The position numbers and the translations under genes were made by a program. Below, piece after piece: positions 41,800 through 52,921 of a stretch of 64,000 bases of DNA (positions are counted from its first letter, which is position 1; each line of letters opens with the position of its first letter). The notes under the pieces are model-generated. The model saw only the letters and a program-made list of their open reading frames with translations, searched no databases and had not been told where the DNA came from. Origin of the DNA: Lamellibrachia columna (taxonomy: Eukaryota; Annelida; Polychaeta; Sabellida; Siboglinidae); the NCBI GenBank assembly GCA_963662155.1, contig OY759266.1:54493510-54557509 (forward strand), written 5' to 3'.

Positions 41800-44700
41800 G
41801 CGTGTAGTGTCTCCAGCCATGTGTCTGTGTATGGTGCCTCCAACCATGTGTTAGTGTGTTGTGTCTCCAGCCATGTATCTGTGTGGTGACTCCATCCATC
41901 AGTCTGTGTGAATTGCCTCCAGCCTTATATGTGTCTGTGTGTTGTGCCTCCAACCATGTGTTGGTGTGTGGTGTTTCCAACCATGTGTCTGTGTGTGATG
42001 CCTCCAGCCACCTGTCAGTGTGTGGTCTCCAGCCATCTGACAGTGTGTGGTGTCTCCAGCCATCTGTCTGTTAGTGGTATCTCCTGCCATCTGTCAGTGT
42101 GTGGTGTCTCCAGCCATCTGTCAGTGTGTGCTGTGTCTCCAGCCACCTGTCTGTGTGTGGTGTCTCCAGCCATCTGTCTGTGTGTGGTGTCTCCAGCCAC
42201 CTGTCTGTGTGTGGTGTCTCCAGCCATATGTCTGTGTGTGATGTCTCCAGCCACCTGTTTGTGTGTGATGTCTCCAGCCATCTGTCTGTGTGTGGTGTCT
42301 CCAGCCATCTGTCTGTGTGTGGTGTCTCCAGCCATCTGTCTGTGTGTGATGTCTCCAGCCATCTGTCTGTGTGTGGTGTCTCCAGCCACCTGTCTGTGTG
42401 TGGTATATCCAGCCACCTGTCTGTGTGTGGTGTCTCCAGCCATCTGTCTGTGTGTGTTGTCTCCAGCCATCTGTCTGTGTGTGATGTCTCCAGCCATCTG
42501 TCTGTGTGTGATGTCTCCAGCCACCTGTCTGTGTGTGGTGTCTCCAGCCATCTGTCTCTATGTGGTTTCTCCAGCCATCTCTCTGTGTGTGGTGTCTCCA
42601 GCCATCTGTCTGTGTGTGGTGTCTCCAGCCATCTGTCTGTATATGGTGTCTCCAGCCATCTGTCTGTGCATGGTGTCTCCAGCCATCTGTCTGTGTGTGG
42701 TGTCTCCAGCCATATGTATGTGTGTGGTGTTTCCAGCCATGTGTCTATGTGTGGTGTCTCCAGCCATCTGTCAGTGTGTGATGTCTCCAGCCATCTCTGT
42801 ATGCGGTGTGTCCAGCCATCTGTCTGTGTCTCCAGCCATATGTATGTGTGTGGTATTTTCAACCATGTGTCTGTATGTGGTGTCTTCAGCAATCTGTTTG
42901 TGTGTGGTACCTCCAACAATGTGTCTGTCTGTGGTGTCTCCAACCATGTCTATGTGTGGTTTTTCAACCATGTGTCTGTGCGGTGTCTCCAGCTATCTGT
43001 CTGTGTGTGGTGTCTCTAACCATGTGTCTGTGTGGTGTCTCCAGCCATCTGTCTGTGTGTGGTGTCTCCAGCCATCTGTCTGTGCGTGGTGTCTCCAGCC
43101 ATCTGTCAGTGTGCGGTGTCTCCAGCCATCTCTGTATGCGGTGTGTCCAGCCATCTGTCTGTGTGCGGTGTCTCCAGCCATATGTATGTGTGTGGTGTTT
43201 CCAACCATGTGTCTGTGTGTGGTGTCTTCAGCAATCTGTCTGTGTGTGGTACCTCCAACAATGTGTCTGTGTGTGGTGTCTCCAACCATGTGTCTATGTG
43301 TGGTTTTTCAACCATGTGTCTGTGCGGTGTCTCCAGCTATCTGTCTGTGTGTGGTGTCTCTAACCATGTGTCTATGTGTGGTGTCTCCAGCCATCTGTCT
43401 GTGTGTGGTGTCCCCAGCCATCTGTCTGTGTGTGATGTCTCCAGCCACCTGTTTGTGTGTGATGTCTCCAGCCATCTGTCTGTGTGTGGTGTCTCCAGCC
43501 ATCTGTCTGTGTGTGGTGTCTCCAGCCATCTGTCTGTGTGTGATGTCTCCAGCCATCTGTCTGTGTGTGATGTCTCCAGCCACCTGTCTGTGTGTGATGT
43601 CTCCAGCCATCTGTCTGTGTGTGATGTCTCCAGCCATCTGTCTGTGTGTGGTATATCCAGCCACCTGTCTGTGTGTGGTGTCTCCAGCCATCTGTCTCTA
43701 TGTGGTTTCTCCAGCCATCTCTCTGTGTGTGGTGTCTCCAGCCATCTGTCTGTGTGTGGTGTCTCCAGCCATCTGTCTGTATATGGTGTCTCCAGCCATC
43801 TGTCTGTGCATGGTGTCTCCAGCCATCTGTCTGTGTGTGGTGTCTCCAGCCATATGTATGTGTGTGGTGTTTCCAGCCATGTGTCTATGTGTGGTGTCTC
43901 CAGCCATCTGTCGGTGTGTGATGTCTCCAGCCATCTCTGTATGCGGTGTGTCCAGCCATCTGTCTGTGTCTCCAGCCATATGTATGTGTGTGGTATTTCC
44001 AACCATGTGTCTGTATGTGGTGTCTTCAGCAATCTGTCTGTGTGTGGTACCTCCAACAATGTGTCTGTCTGTGGTGTCTCCAACCATGTCTATGTGTGGT
44101 TTTTCAACCATGTGTCTGTGCGGTGTCTCCAGCTATCTGTCTGTGTGTGGTGTCTCTAACCATGTGTCTGTGTGGTGTCTCCAGCCATCTGTCTGTGTGT
44201 GGTGTCTCCAGCCATCTGTCTGTGCGTGGTGTCTCCAGCCATCTGTCAGTGTGCGGTGTCTCCAGCCATCTCTGTATGCGGTGTGTCCAGCCATCTGTCT
44301 GTGTGCGGTGTCTCCAGCCATATGTATGTGTGTGGTGTTTCCAACCATGTGTCTGTGTGTGGTGTCTTCAGCAATCTGTCTGTGTGTGGTACCTCCAACA
44401 ATGTGTCTGTGTGTGGTGTCTCCAACCATGTGTCTATGTGTGGTTTTTCAACCATGTGTCTGTGCGGTGTCTCCAGCTATCTGTCTGTGTGTGGTGTCTC
44501 TAACCATGTGTCTATGTGTGGTGTCTCCAGCCATCTGTCTGTGTGTGGTGTCCCCAGCCATCTGTCTGTGTGTGATGTCTCCAGCCACCTGTTTGTGTGT
44601 GATGTCTCCAGCCATCTGTCTGTGTGTGGTGTCTCCAGCCATCTGTCTGTGTGTGGTGTCTCCAGCCATCTGTCTGTGTGTGATGTCTCCAGCCATCTGT

Positions 44701-46060
44701 CTGTGTGTGATGTCTCCAGCCACCTGTCTGTGTGTGGTATATCCAGCCACCTGTCTGTGTGTGGTGTCTCCAGCCATCTGTCTCTATGTGGTTTCTCCAG
44801 CCATCTCTCTGTGTGTGGTGTCTCCAGCCATCTGTCTGTGTGTGGTGTCTCCAGCCATCTGTCTGTATATGGTGTCTCCAGCCATCTGTCTGTGCATGGT
44901 GTCTCCAGCCATCTGTCTGTGTGTGGTGTCTCCAGCCATATGTATGTGTGTGGTGTTTCCAGCCATGTGTCTATGTGTGGTGTCTCCAGCCATCTGTCGG
45001 TGTGTGATGTCTCCAGCCATCTCTGTATGCGGTGTGTCCAGCCATCTGTCTGTGTCTCCAGCCATATGTATGTGTGTGGTATTTCCAACCATGCGTCTGT
45101 ATGTGGTGTCTTCAGCAATCTGTCTGTGTGTGGTACCTCCAACAATGTGTCTGTCTGTGGTGTCTCCAACCATGTCTATGTGTGGTTTTTCAACCATGTG
45201 TCTGTGCGGTGTCTCCAGCTATCTGTCTGTGTGTGGTGTCTCTAACCATGTGTCTGTGTGGTGTCTCCAGCCATCTGTCTGTGTGTGGTGTCTCCAGCCA
45301 TCTGTCTGTGCGTGGTGTCTCCAGCCATCTGTCAGTGTGCGGTGTCTCCAGCCATCTCTGTATGCGGTGTGTCCAGCCATCTGTCTGTGTGCGGTGTCTC
45401 CAGCCATATGTATGTGTGTGGTGTTTCCAACCATGTGTCTGTGTGTGGTGTCTTCAGCAATCTGTCTGTGTGTGGTACCTCCAACAATGTGTCTGTGTGT
45501 GGTGTCTCCAACCATGTGTCTATGTGTGGTTTTTCAACCATGTGTCTGTGCGGTGTCTCCAGCTATCTGTCTGTGTGTGGTGTCTCTAACCATGTGTCTA
45601 TGTGTGGTGTCTCCAGCCATCTGTCTGTGTGTGGTGTCCCCAGCCATCTGTCTGTGTGTGATGTCTCCAGCCACCTGTCTGTGTGTGGTGTCTCCAGCCA
45701 TCTGTCTGTGCATAGTGTCTCCAGCCGTCTATCTGTGTGCGGTGTCTCCAGCCATCTGTCTGTGTGTGGTGTCTCCAGCCATCTGTCTGTGCGTGGTGTC
45801 TCCAGCCATCTGTCTGTGCATAGTGTCTCCAGCCGTCTATCTGTGTGCGGTGTCTCCAGCCGTCTATCTGTGTGTGGTGTCTCCAGCCATCTGTCTGTGC
45901 GTGGTGTCTCCAGCCATCTGTCTGTGTGCGGTGTCTCCAGCCATATGTATGTGTGTGGTGTCTCCAGCCATGCGTCTGTGTGTGGTTTTTCAACCATGTG
46001 TCTGTGTGTTGTGTCTCTAACCATGTGTCTGTGTGTGGTGTCTCCAGCCATGTGTCTATG
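41800..46060 (+). repeat. 4.2-kb minisatellite with higher-order structure
   Basis: The unit is about 27 bp, encoding in one frame S-P-A-I-C-L-C-V-V, with near-identical variants, roughly 150 units by length. Distinctive variants recur with a higher-order period: the landmark CTGTCTCTATGTGGTTTCTC appears at about 42,554, 43,694 and 44,780, which gives periods of 1,140 and 1,086 bp (a difference of two units). Because 27 is a multiple of 3 and the unit has no stops, very long frames exist on both strands. The array lies in the intron after the 41,010 exon. Confidence 0.95.
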
Positions 46061-47041
46061 TGAAGTGGCTTACAGAAGATATAATCATTCCCATGACTGA
46101 TGAGCCCTTCCCATCTCATGTGACCAGTGCAAGTGGCAGTAGTGGTGACGTCCACGATAGATCTAAAATGTTTATTGCTGTCAAATTGTAAAATACGTTT
46201 TGTGGTTAGCTCTAGATTTTAATTAGATTTTATGGTGTAGCATTACCAGGTAGTCGTACATGATTAGCCCAAGATTGGGCTGTTTGGAGAATAACTACTT
46301 GAGACTGACAAGAGTCTAATAGTATACCAGGATTTTTTATGGCAATCGATAATTGCCCAATCAGTGCATTAAGGGAAAATATTTCATCAGCTGATTATAT
46401 TAGGATGATTTACCCCCAAACCTCTTCTTCACTTTGGCAATAAATTGGGAATGTATAATGTAGATATACTACTGGGCCTAGAAGTATATTTTTGGCATAG
46501 ATCAAAAATGCCACAGTATCTGTCAAATGTCAGAATAACTATGCAGCAATTCAATTGGGCAGGGAAATTAACATGGGCGAGATGACCCAAAATCTACAAT
46601 TTTCAAGCTAACCGTTAAAAATGTTCACACCTTATGGCATGCAATTTCAGGGAAGGAGCTCGAGCCTGGTGAGACCATCAGTATATCATAATTGTATGGT
46701 TTTGTGAATGCCCTGTAGCAACTGTGGTAGATTTATACCACCTGCAGACCAAAAACCAGACAAGTCTATTAAAAATAAGACAGTGCCTGATATATGAAGC
46801 CAAAAGACAGTGGAAATGTGAATGAAAACATCATTAATATTTGTAAAGAATTGTGTCTGGAATGTATGTCTTTACCAGCATAATTATTAGTACTTTTATA
46901 TACCATACAAGAAAATAGATCACAATTGTATTTCTCTCAGCATTATTACCACTTTATCTTTGGCGTGTAGTCTGTATGTCAGCAAACATACACAATTATT
47001 ATGAACTTTGTTTTTTCATAAATTATGATTCTACATTCCAG
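46061..47041. other. No gene recognised
   Basis: Unique AT-rich sequence after the minisatellite, without exon, repeat or RNA signature that I can see. A consensus-like acceptor (TTCTACATTCCAG) closes it. Confidence 0.5.
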
Positions 47042-47136
47042 AGATTCAGACAGAAATGGTGGTGACATGTGTCACAGGGACACAGTACAGCTTGGATGAT
47101 ATCTCTGTCGACATTCAACTTGAGCCACCCGTCTAA
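47042..47136 (+). CDS. Candidate downstream exon of the second gene
   Basis: Following CTACATTCCAG|, one frame reads IQTEMVVTCVTGTQYSLDDI then SVDIQLEPPV and stops at TAA (47,134-47,136). Just beyond, two other frames show coding-like acidic or proline-rich stretches (GDDVPLAEPPSPSPFILSSP near 47,163; DYKPSDLSILDAAEETNDEE near 47,233). A decayed terminal exon with frameshifts is possible. The phase fit to the 41,010 exon is uncertain. Confidence 0.3.
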
Positions 47137-47371
47137 TTTCTACACCCAAGAAGACTCCAGGCGATGATGTCCCATTAGCTGAGCCACCATCGCCCTCTCC
47201 CTTCATCTTGTCATCACCAGTAGTCATCCAGTGACTACAAACCATCTGACCTCTCTATTCTGGATGCTGCAGAAGAGACCAATGATGAGGAGTCCATTGA
47301 TGAAGAGTTAGTATTATATTGTGTACATGTTTGGTTTTCGATTCCTCTGAGATTTTCAATACAACATTAGT

Positions 47372-47600
47372 GTGGCATGGTAGTCATGTGGTAGAGCGCC
47401 GGGCTTTCGGTCGAAGGGACCGGGGTTCAATACCCCCTCCGCCATTTCAAAGCTTGGGCAATTTCGTTTACCCCACTTTGCCTGTGTCTTTCGGAAGAGA
47501 CAGTAAAAGCCATTGGTCCCTTCTATCTGGTGTCTATGCCAGGCGAAATAAAAGATCCCATGCAAATATTATTTATTCACCAACCAGCAAAAGCCATTAG
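47372..47600 (+). mobile_element. tRNA-headed SINE with a different body
   Basis: A clear tRNA-like head: A box GTGGTAGAGCGCCGGGC (from 47,389), then GACCGGGGTTCAATACCCCC containing the B box (47,424-47,434). It shares GCTTGGGCAATTTCGTTTAC with the other SINEs, but continues CGGAAGAGACAGTAAAAGCC and AATAAAAGATCCCATGC, unlike them. Head and tail modules thus combine differently. It is not a functional tRNA, because no acceptor stem closes. Confidence 0.7.
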
Positions 47601-47756
47601 GGGTCAATAATATCGACTCAGCTTAGTTTAATACCATATATTCAAGGACTACCTACGATAGTAATAATCACTAAAATCTACAACTGTAATGATGCATTTA
47701 CATATAACAAATGCATTAGTTAAAGTTACTGATATTTTTGCATAAATTACCTGTAC

Positions 47757-47890
47757 CAGGCATGGGGCAATTAACTTGAAAAGTTAATTAATTAAATTAC
47801 AATTAAATCAGAAATGTTCCAATTAAATTAACCTCCCAAATTCTCCAACTAAATTAACAATTAACTTTAATTCAATTAACAATTAAATTA
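47757..47890 (+). repeat. AT-rich dispersed repeat, copy 2
   Basis: GGCATGGGGCAATTAACTTG then AAAAGTTAATTAAT and ATTAACCTCCC match 36,897-37,075. Slightly shorter. Confidence 0.55.
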
Positions 47891-48135
47891 TTTTTGGTAC
47901 AAACCAAACCAGTGGCTTATTCCAGGTAATGAAGCCACTACTGAATACAAATTAACAGAGACATGTACAGTTGTTTTCTCCAAGTCTTAGCTCAGAATAT
48001 ACAGAAATTTTTTTCATATTCAGAATAACCCATCTTGAAATTAATTGGACAAATCTTATAATATTCATATATCCATACTCCTAATAAATCCTCAAAATAT
48101 TGCAGTATATAATATTTGTAGTGTTTTATTTTCAG

Positions 48136-48217
48136 GTTCTAAGGCTGCAGTAATATTGCAGGAGGAACTGTTACTCAAGAATGTGCTGCAAGATGTCAAG
48201 AAACTCACCAGACCAGG
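48136..48217 (+). CDS. Weak exon candidate
   Basis: A strong acceptor (TTTTATTTTCAG|) precedes an open phase-1 stretch reading SKAAVILQEELLLKNVLQDV then KKLTRPG, and a possible donor at CCAGG|GTTAGG. It is amphipathic and lysine-rich, with no recognised domain. The donor lies in a short GGGTTAGGGTTAGG run. Confidence 0.25.
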
Positions 48218-48425
48218 GTTAGGGTTAGGATTTTTGCAGTCTTGTCAATCATTTTGCGACCAAACACACCAGCTTTGACAAAGCCTATATATGGTGTTAT
48301 ACTCTTCCAAAGTTATATTTAATTAATTTATATTCGACAAAATAATTTTTCCATTTGTTTTAGAAGTACAATTTTATTGTGAACATGTTAAAGTACACGA
48401 AAATACTAATATTATCTTTCTATAG

Positions 48426-48484
48426 GATATGTTGCTAACATCTTCGACCATATTCTGAAAGGATACAGAGATGGGCCCAAATGA
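48426..48484 (+). CDS. Weak terminal-exon candidate
   Basis: After CTTTCTATAG| a phase-1 frame reads YVANIFDHILKGYRDGPK and stops at TGA 48,482-48,484. Short, with no domain recognised. The phase does not fit the donor at 48,217 without adjustment. Confidence 0.2.
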
Positions 48485-49350
48485 CCACTGGTAGCGCTAT
48501 CCTAGCTAATGATGGAGATGGTTCATTTTCAGGCACAACTTTTCACACTTATACTGCATGCACACAATACTTGTGGTGGGAGAAGCGCGTGTCACCTTCT
48601 CGTGGTTCCTACTGTGGATCACGACAGCAAACTGCTGTCGTGTGAACTAAGAACAGCGCATACTGACACTATTTTGTCAACTGTGGATATTGTGTTTGTT
48701 TTATAGTGGCTTGGTGCTCAGTGAAGTCATCGGTTACTGACTCGAGACGGTAGGTACACGGTTTTGTGTCCAAAGGGAAATGTGGTTGATACCAACTAAA
48801 TATTCGACTGCCACATCATTCAGCTTGACGTCTCAAATGATGGTGATATGGAGCCTGATTGTTATGAAGGAAACACATATTTGGCTCGGTTGCATTATTG
48901 ACGGTTGCAGTCCGACCCATATTTGCTGTTGTGATCGATGATGTGCAGCAGGAACATTGCATGTCTTCGGAATGGTCTACAACTGAGCCTCCTTTGCTGT
49001 CTCTGGTATTTCAAGAGGTACTTCTTTGACAGCCTAGACAATGTTGGTTAGTGCAACAAGGTAATGAACATAACAAGTTACACACTTCCTCTCATTGTTA
49101 TCTCATTTTTTCTCCAGTGGGATAGTAGTTTTGTATGTTAGTATGCTGAATCAAACCCATAAGAATGTAGAATATTATATTACATAACATAGTAGCTGTC
49201 ACACCATCATGGGACCACTACCTGAATAAATGAATTCACATGGACAGTACATGTTCTCGCATTTTATGTTGCATATGTCCAAATTTGCTTCTTTCATAAT
49301 TGTATACCTTGTACAGATATACATTGGGCTTTTAGAGTCATTCTTGCAAA
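48485..49350. other. No gene recognised
   Basis: Unique sequence with a few short frames and no recognisable domains or repeats. Confidence 0.5.
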
Positions 49351-49353
49351 TAC

Positions 49354-49580
49354 CTTCTCTCCCTCTACCTTCTCTCCCTCTACCTTCTCTCCCTTTACCT
49401 TCTCTCCCTCTACCTTCTCTCCCTCTACCTTCTCTCCCTCTACCTTTTCTACCTCTACCTTCTCTCCCTCTACCTTCTCTCCCTCTACCTTATCTCCCTC
49501 TACCTTCTCTACCTCTACCTTCTCTCCCTCTACCTTCTCTCCCTCTACCTTCTCTACCTCTACCTTCTCTCCCTCTTCCC
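49354..49580 (+). repeat. 15-bp CT-rich minisatellite
   Basis: About 15 units of ACCTTCTCTCCCTCT-like sequence, with interspersed CTACCTCT variants. The translated L-P-S-L-P frame is an artefact. Confidence 0.95.
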
Positions 49581-49729
49581 TGCATATTTTTTAATATTCT
49601 ATTTATATGCAAAACATCACCCTGTGTTTTTCAAATCCGGCGGTGATCGACCCGAACAGGGACACAATCGGTTTTTAAACTTTGACCACTTCTTATACTC
49701 ATACGGTTACCATCACATTTATTGTGGGG

Positions 49730-49985
49730 GTCTACCCTTTTGTAATATGCTGTAGGGACTAAAATACGTAAAATCGCATCCCAAGACAGATTGCTTAGAC
49801 AGTGAATGGCACTAGAAAGTTACGACACTTAAAGTTAAAACATTGATAAATCTTTCTGATTTTCTCAATTCTATTCTATGTATTTCTACCCTTTAGCAAT
49901 ATGCCATAAGGACCAATATACGTAAAATCACACCCAAGACAGATTGTTCTGACAGTGAATGGAAACGTTATGACACTTATTTCGG
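49730..49985 (+). repeat. Diverged tandem pair, about 155-bp period
   Basis: The sequence TCTACCCTTTTGTAATATGC..ACGTAAAATCGCA..CAAGACAGATTG at 49,731-49,820 recurs at 49,886-49,975 with substitutions. No coding potential is seen. Confidence 0.7.
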
Positions 49986-50122
49986 CAGATTTTGTTCACT
50001 GGAATGAACATAATAACACGCCTGGTATGATAGAATAGATTTCAGACTGAATCTAGCCTGTTTTCCATTTGAAAACGATTATTAACTAATTAAACACCGA
50101 TTGGTGTATTTTCGTTGCTCCT

Positions 50123-50126
<4 letters not shown>

Positions 50127-50161
<35 letters not shown>
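50127..50161 (+). repeat. (AT)n microsatellite
   Basis: About 17 uninterrupted AT dinucleotides. Confidence 0.95.
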
Positions 50162-50162
<1 letters not shown>

Positions 50163-50204
50163 CCTACAGACGGCCTAGCGTACCTGCTTTGTTTGTGTTA
50201 TACC

Positions 50205-50515
50205 TGCTATATAAAACATTAATATTATCACATATCAATTATTGCATTTTAATATGGGGATATCAAGGAAACAGAATTACAAAACTAAGAAAGAGCAATA
50301 TCTGCTTATTATTAAATTGGTAAATAATCACAAAAAGCTAACTTACACAATTACAACACCCGACAAGTAAATGACATATATGCATTTAGAACTAAACATG
50401 ATTTTGTAATGAAATGTCTTAAATACAGATTGCCACACGTCATAAATAACACTCCTGAAGTAGTAGAAAGTACAATGTATACTCATATCTTACAAAGTTT
50501 TACCAATTATGCATA
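50205..50515 (+). mobile_element. LINE reverse-transcriptase C-terminal relic
   Basis: The plus strand reads LILSHINYCILIWGYQGNRI then TKLRK, and later KCLKYRLPHVINNTPEVVES. H-I-N-Y-C-x-x-x-W-G..N-x-I-x-K-L is the conserved region after the thumb in many LINE polymerases. Stops and a frameshift separate the parts. The clade is unresolved. Confidence 0.5.
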
Positions 50516-51130
50516 ACTTGTTACACAAATATAAGGAGATATGCACGATACCAAATTGTTATACATGTCAGCAAAACAATTAAATTATATTTAATATAAT
50601 ATGGATGCATATACGCATATGACACGTACATAAAATATGAATTCAAATATTTATTTACATGTATTTGTGAAATATTTTCATTAACACACAAACACACCCA
50701 TGAGTAATTACATACATAATATGCAAACACTCATATACATGTTAAATAGTAAAACTACTCAAATAGATATGAAAATCCCATTTTATTGTTTGTATACACT
50801 CTTTCTACGTAAATAGCATTAGTGCTTGCATTTAAAGTGCAATTGAAGTATTATGTTATCGTTACTTTGTATAAAAGCACATTTGCATACGGATACAATA
50901 AACGTTGTCTTTTGTGTTCTCTTTATTTGTGTTAAGTGATCAATTAATCATTACGGTGGTGAGAAGTTGAAATCCAGTGTCTTTTTAATACTTAATACTT
51001 ATCTTTGATCAGCTTCTCTGAGGAAATCAATTACTTCTGCAATACACTACATATTGCAGAAGTAATGTAGGCTGGATGCAAACACGACACTTGGCACTTT
51101 TCAACATCGGTAATTATGTGAATACGAAAC
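50516..51130. other. No gene recognised
   Basis: AT-rich sequence; a polyadenylation-like AATAAA occurs near 50,898. No coding or repeat signature is evident. Confidence 0.5.
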
Positions 51131-51136
51131 ACATGA

Positions 51137-51255
51137 TTAGTTACTCACATCGTTAATTAGTTACTCACATCGTTAATTAGTTACTCATATAGTTAATTAG
51201 TTACTCACATTGTTAATTAGTTACTCACATCGTTAATTAGTTACTCACATCGTTA
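51137..51255 (+). repeat. 20-bp minisatellite
   Basis: Six units of TTAGTTACTCACATCGTTAA with few changes. Confidence 0.95.
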
Positions 51256-51299
51256 GTTCTATATGTGACCAGCTTCTCTACTTCGGCAATTTGTAGCAT

Positions 51300-51590
51300 G
51301 TTGGATAAATGCCAACTTTGTCAATGTTGGTGGCCGTACGTGGACGGGCTACACTGGAAACTCCCAGATAATTATCGATGTGGATGCAAGGGATTTCGAC
51401 GATATCAAGACTCTGACAGTGTAGTGATCATTATGAACTACAACACGTTCTACATATTACGTTGGTCTATTGGTATTCGCTGTTTTAATCGTGATTGTGT
51501 GTCCTGTTATCGCCATCGTTTACTCTATTACACGATTGGTACAGTCGCTACCATCCAGTCCTTGGCTTTCAAGTTGATTCGTTCTGGAAG
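51300..51590 (+). pseudogene. Possible membrane-protein fragment, broken
   Basis: In one frame, ANFVNVGGRTWTGYTGNSQI then IIDVDARDFDDIKTLTV is followed by three stops. The same frame then gives a strongly hydrophobic stretch (YYVGLLVFAVLIVIVCPV and on to VYSITRL). An ectodomain followed by a transmembrane helix would explain this, but no family is recognised. Confidence 0.2.
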
Positions 51591-51641
51591 AAATGTGCTG
51601 ATAATATGCTTGGCGTTTCTCATGCTAACTGATACACGCCC

Positions 51642-51836
51642 CCGGGGGCGTCTTTCCGCACACTGTATGGGGGCGTCTTGCCGCACACTGTATGGGGGCG
51701 TCTTGCCCCACACTGTATGGGGGCGTCTTGCCGCACACTGTATGGGGGCGTCTTGCCGCACACTGTATGGGGGCATCTTGCCGCACACTGTATGGGGGCG
51801 TCTTGCCGCACACTGTATGGGGGCGTCTTGCCCCTG
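51642..51836 (+). repeat. 25-bp G-rich minisatellite
   Basis: About eight units of GGGGGCGTCTTGCC then GCACACTGTAT, with single-base variants. A related solitary GGGGGGCGTCTTACCACACA lies at about 52,183. Frames on both strands here are repeat artefacts. Confidence 0.95.
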
Positions 51837-51916
51837 TAGACATGACGTAGACATTTCTTAATTTCCGCGATAAAACTAATTAGTGCCTACATTTTACAAC
51901 AATAAATGGAACTGTA

Positions 51917-51998
51917 AACACTAACGATGAATATAAAACAGGTTGCACGATGATCTGTGTACACTAACGATGAATATAAAACAGGTTGCACGATGATC
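51917..51998 (+). repeat. Perfect tandem pair, about 41 bp
   Basis: ACACTAACGATGAATATAAA then ACAGGTTGCACGATGATCTG occurs twice in direct succession, apparently a very recent duplication. Confidence 0.9.
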
Positions 51999-52364
51999 TG
52001 ATGATGAACAACATTGAAAATATACAGTTTTTACATTAGCCATGTAGAAAAACTGTAAATGCAGATTTTTTCCTAACTGTTTATTTCATCTGCACGCGCT
52101 TGTGGGCAGAATAGACAATATGTAGCAGAAGTGCATTCATCCACCAGAGACAAACAACAAGCGCGTAAACTGTTGTAAATACGAGGGGGGCGTCTTACCA
52201 CACAGGGCTCCTTGCCACACCCTACACTACATATTAACATAACAACGTAACAATTTATCTACGATATTGGTTTGGTTTGCTACTGTGGCATCCACTAGCG
52301 ATACTCTAGGTCGTTTTAAGCCATTTTGGCATCTCGTTGGGTGTGCTGGCCAAAACGTTACCCA

Positions 52365-52921
52365 CCCTGTAATGTCGCCTGTGGTTTTTTTGTCGAATTT
52401 GGGGAGTTTATGGTCACGAAATCGACATCTGCACCGATAGAGAGATGTAAATTAGCTCACAATGACCAAGAGTAAGATATGTGTATATAACAATATATAA
52501 CACTAGCAAAAGAACAAACTTAACTTGCTTAAAGGGTTACAATTTTATCATATTATGCATTTGTGTAACAAATTAGGCACTCGTGTCCTAATAGGGTGGA
52601 TCGAGGAAAGATTTGTGGCCCGGAAATCAATGATTGTACCCACAGAGAGGTACAAAATGGCTCGGTGTGACTGAGAGTAATGTATATTTGTCACAATAGT
52701 AAAAATACCAATTTAATTGTGATAAAGTGTTACAATTGTGTCTTGATGTTTTTTGGGACAAACAATGCCCTCGCGACTTTATAGGGTGGGGACCGTTTTT
52801 GGTCATGAAATCAATACCTGCATCTACAGGGAGATGCTAAATGACTCAAAATGACCAAGAACCAGTGGGTGTCGCATTAGCAAAATAAAACAATTTAACA
52901 TGATCAAAAGGATACACTTAC
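52365..52921 (+). repeat. About 200-bp degenerate tandem repeat, three units
   Basis: Each unit has a GGTCA/CACGAAATCAAT-like segment, then GCATCTACAGGGAGATGCTAAA.., AATGACCAAGA, and a T/A-rich end. The units differ considerably. The hAT-like element at 52,922 is inserted at the end of the third unit. Confidence 0.65.

Noticed and set aside
41908..46020. 1,370-codon open frame rich in cysteine
   Set aside because: It is a by-product of a stop-free 27-bp repeat; other frames on both strands are open too, and no start or splice context supports translation.
47372..47445. Functional tRNA gene
   Set aside because: A and B boxes are present, but the cloverleaf does not close and a SINE body follows directly.
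48213..48229. Telomere-like GGGTTAGGGTTAGG
   Set aside because: Only about two hexamer units; too short to indicate an interstitial telomere.
51137..51255. CRISPR-like array
   Set aside because: The units are contiguous without spacers, and the genome is animal.
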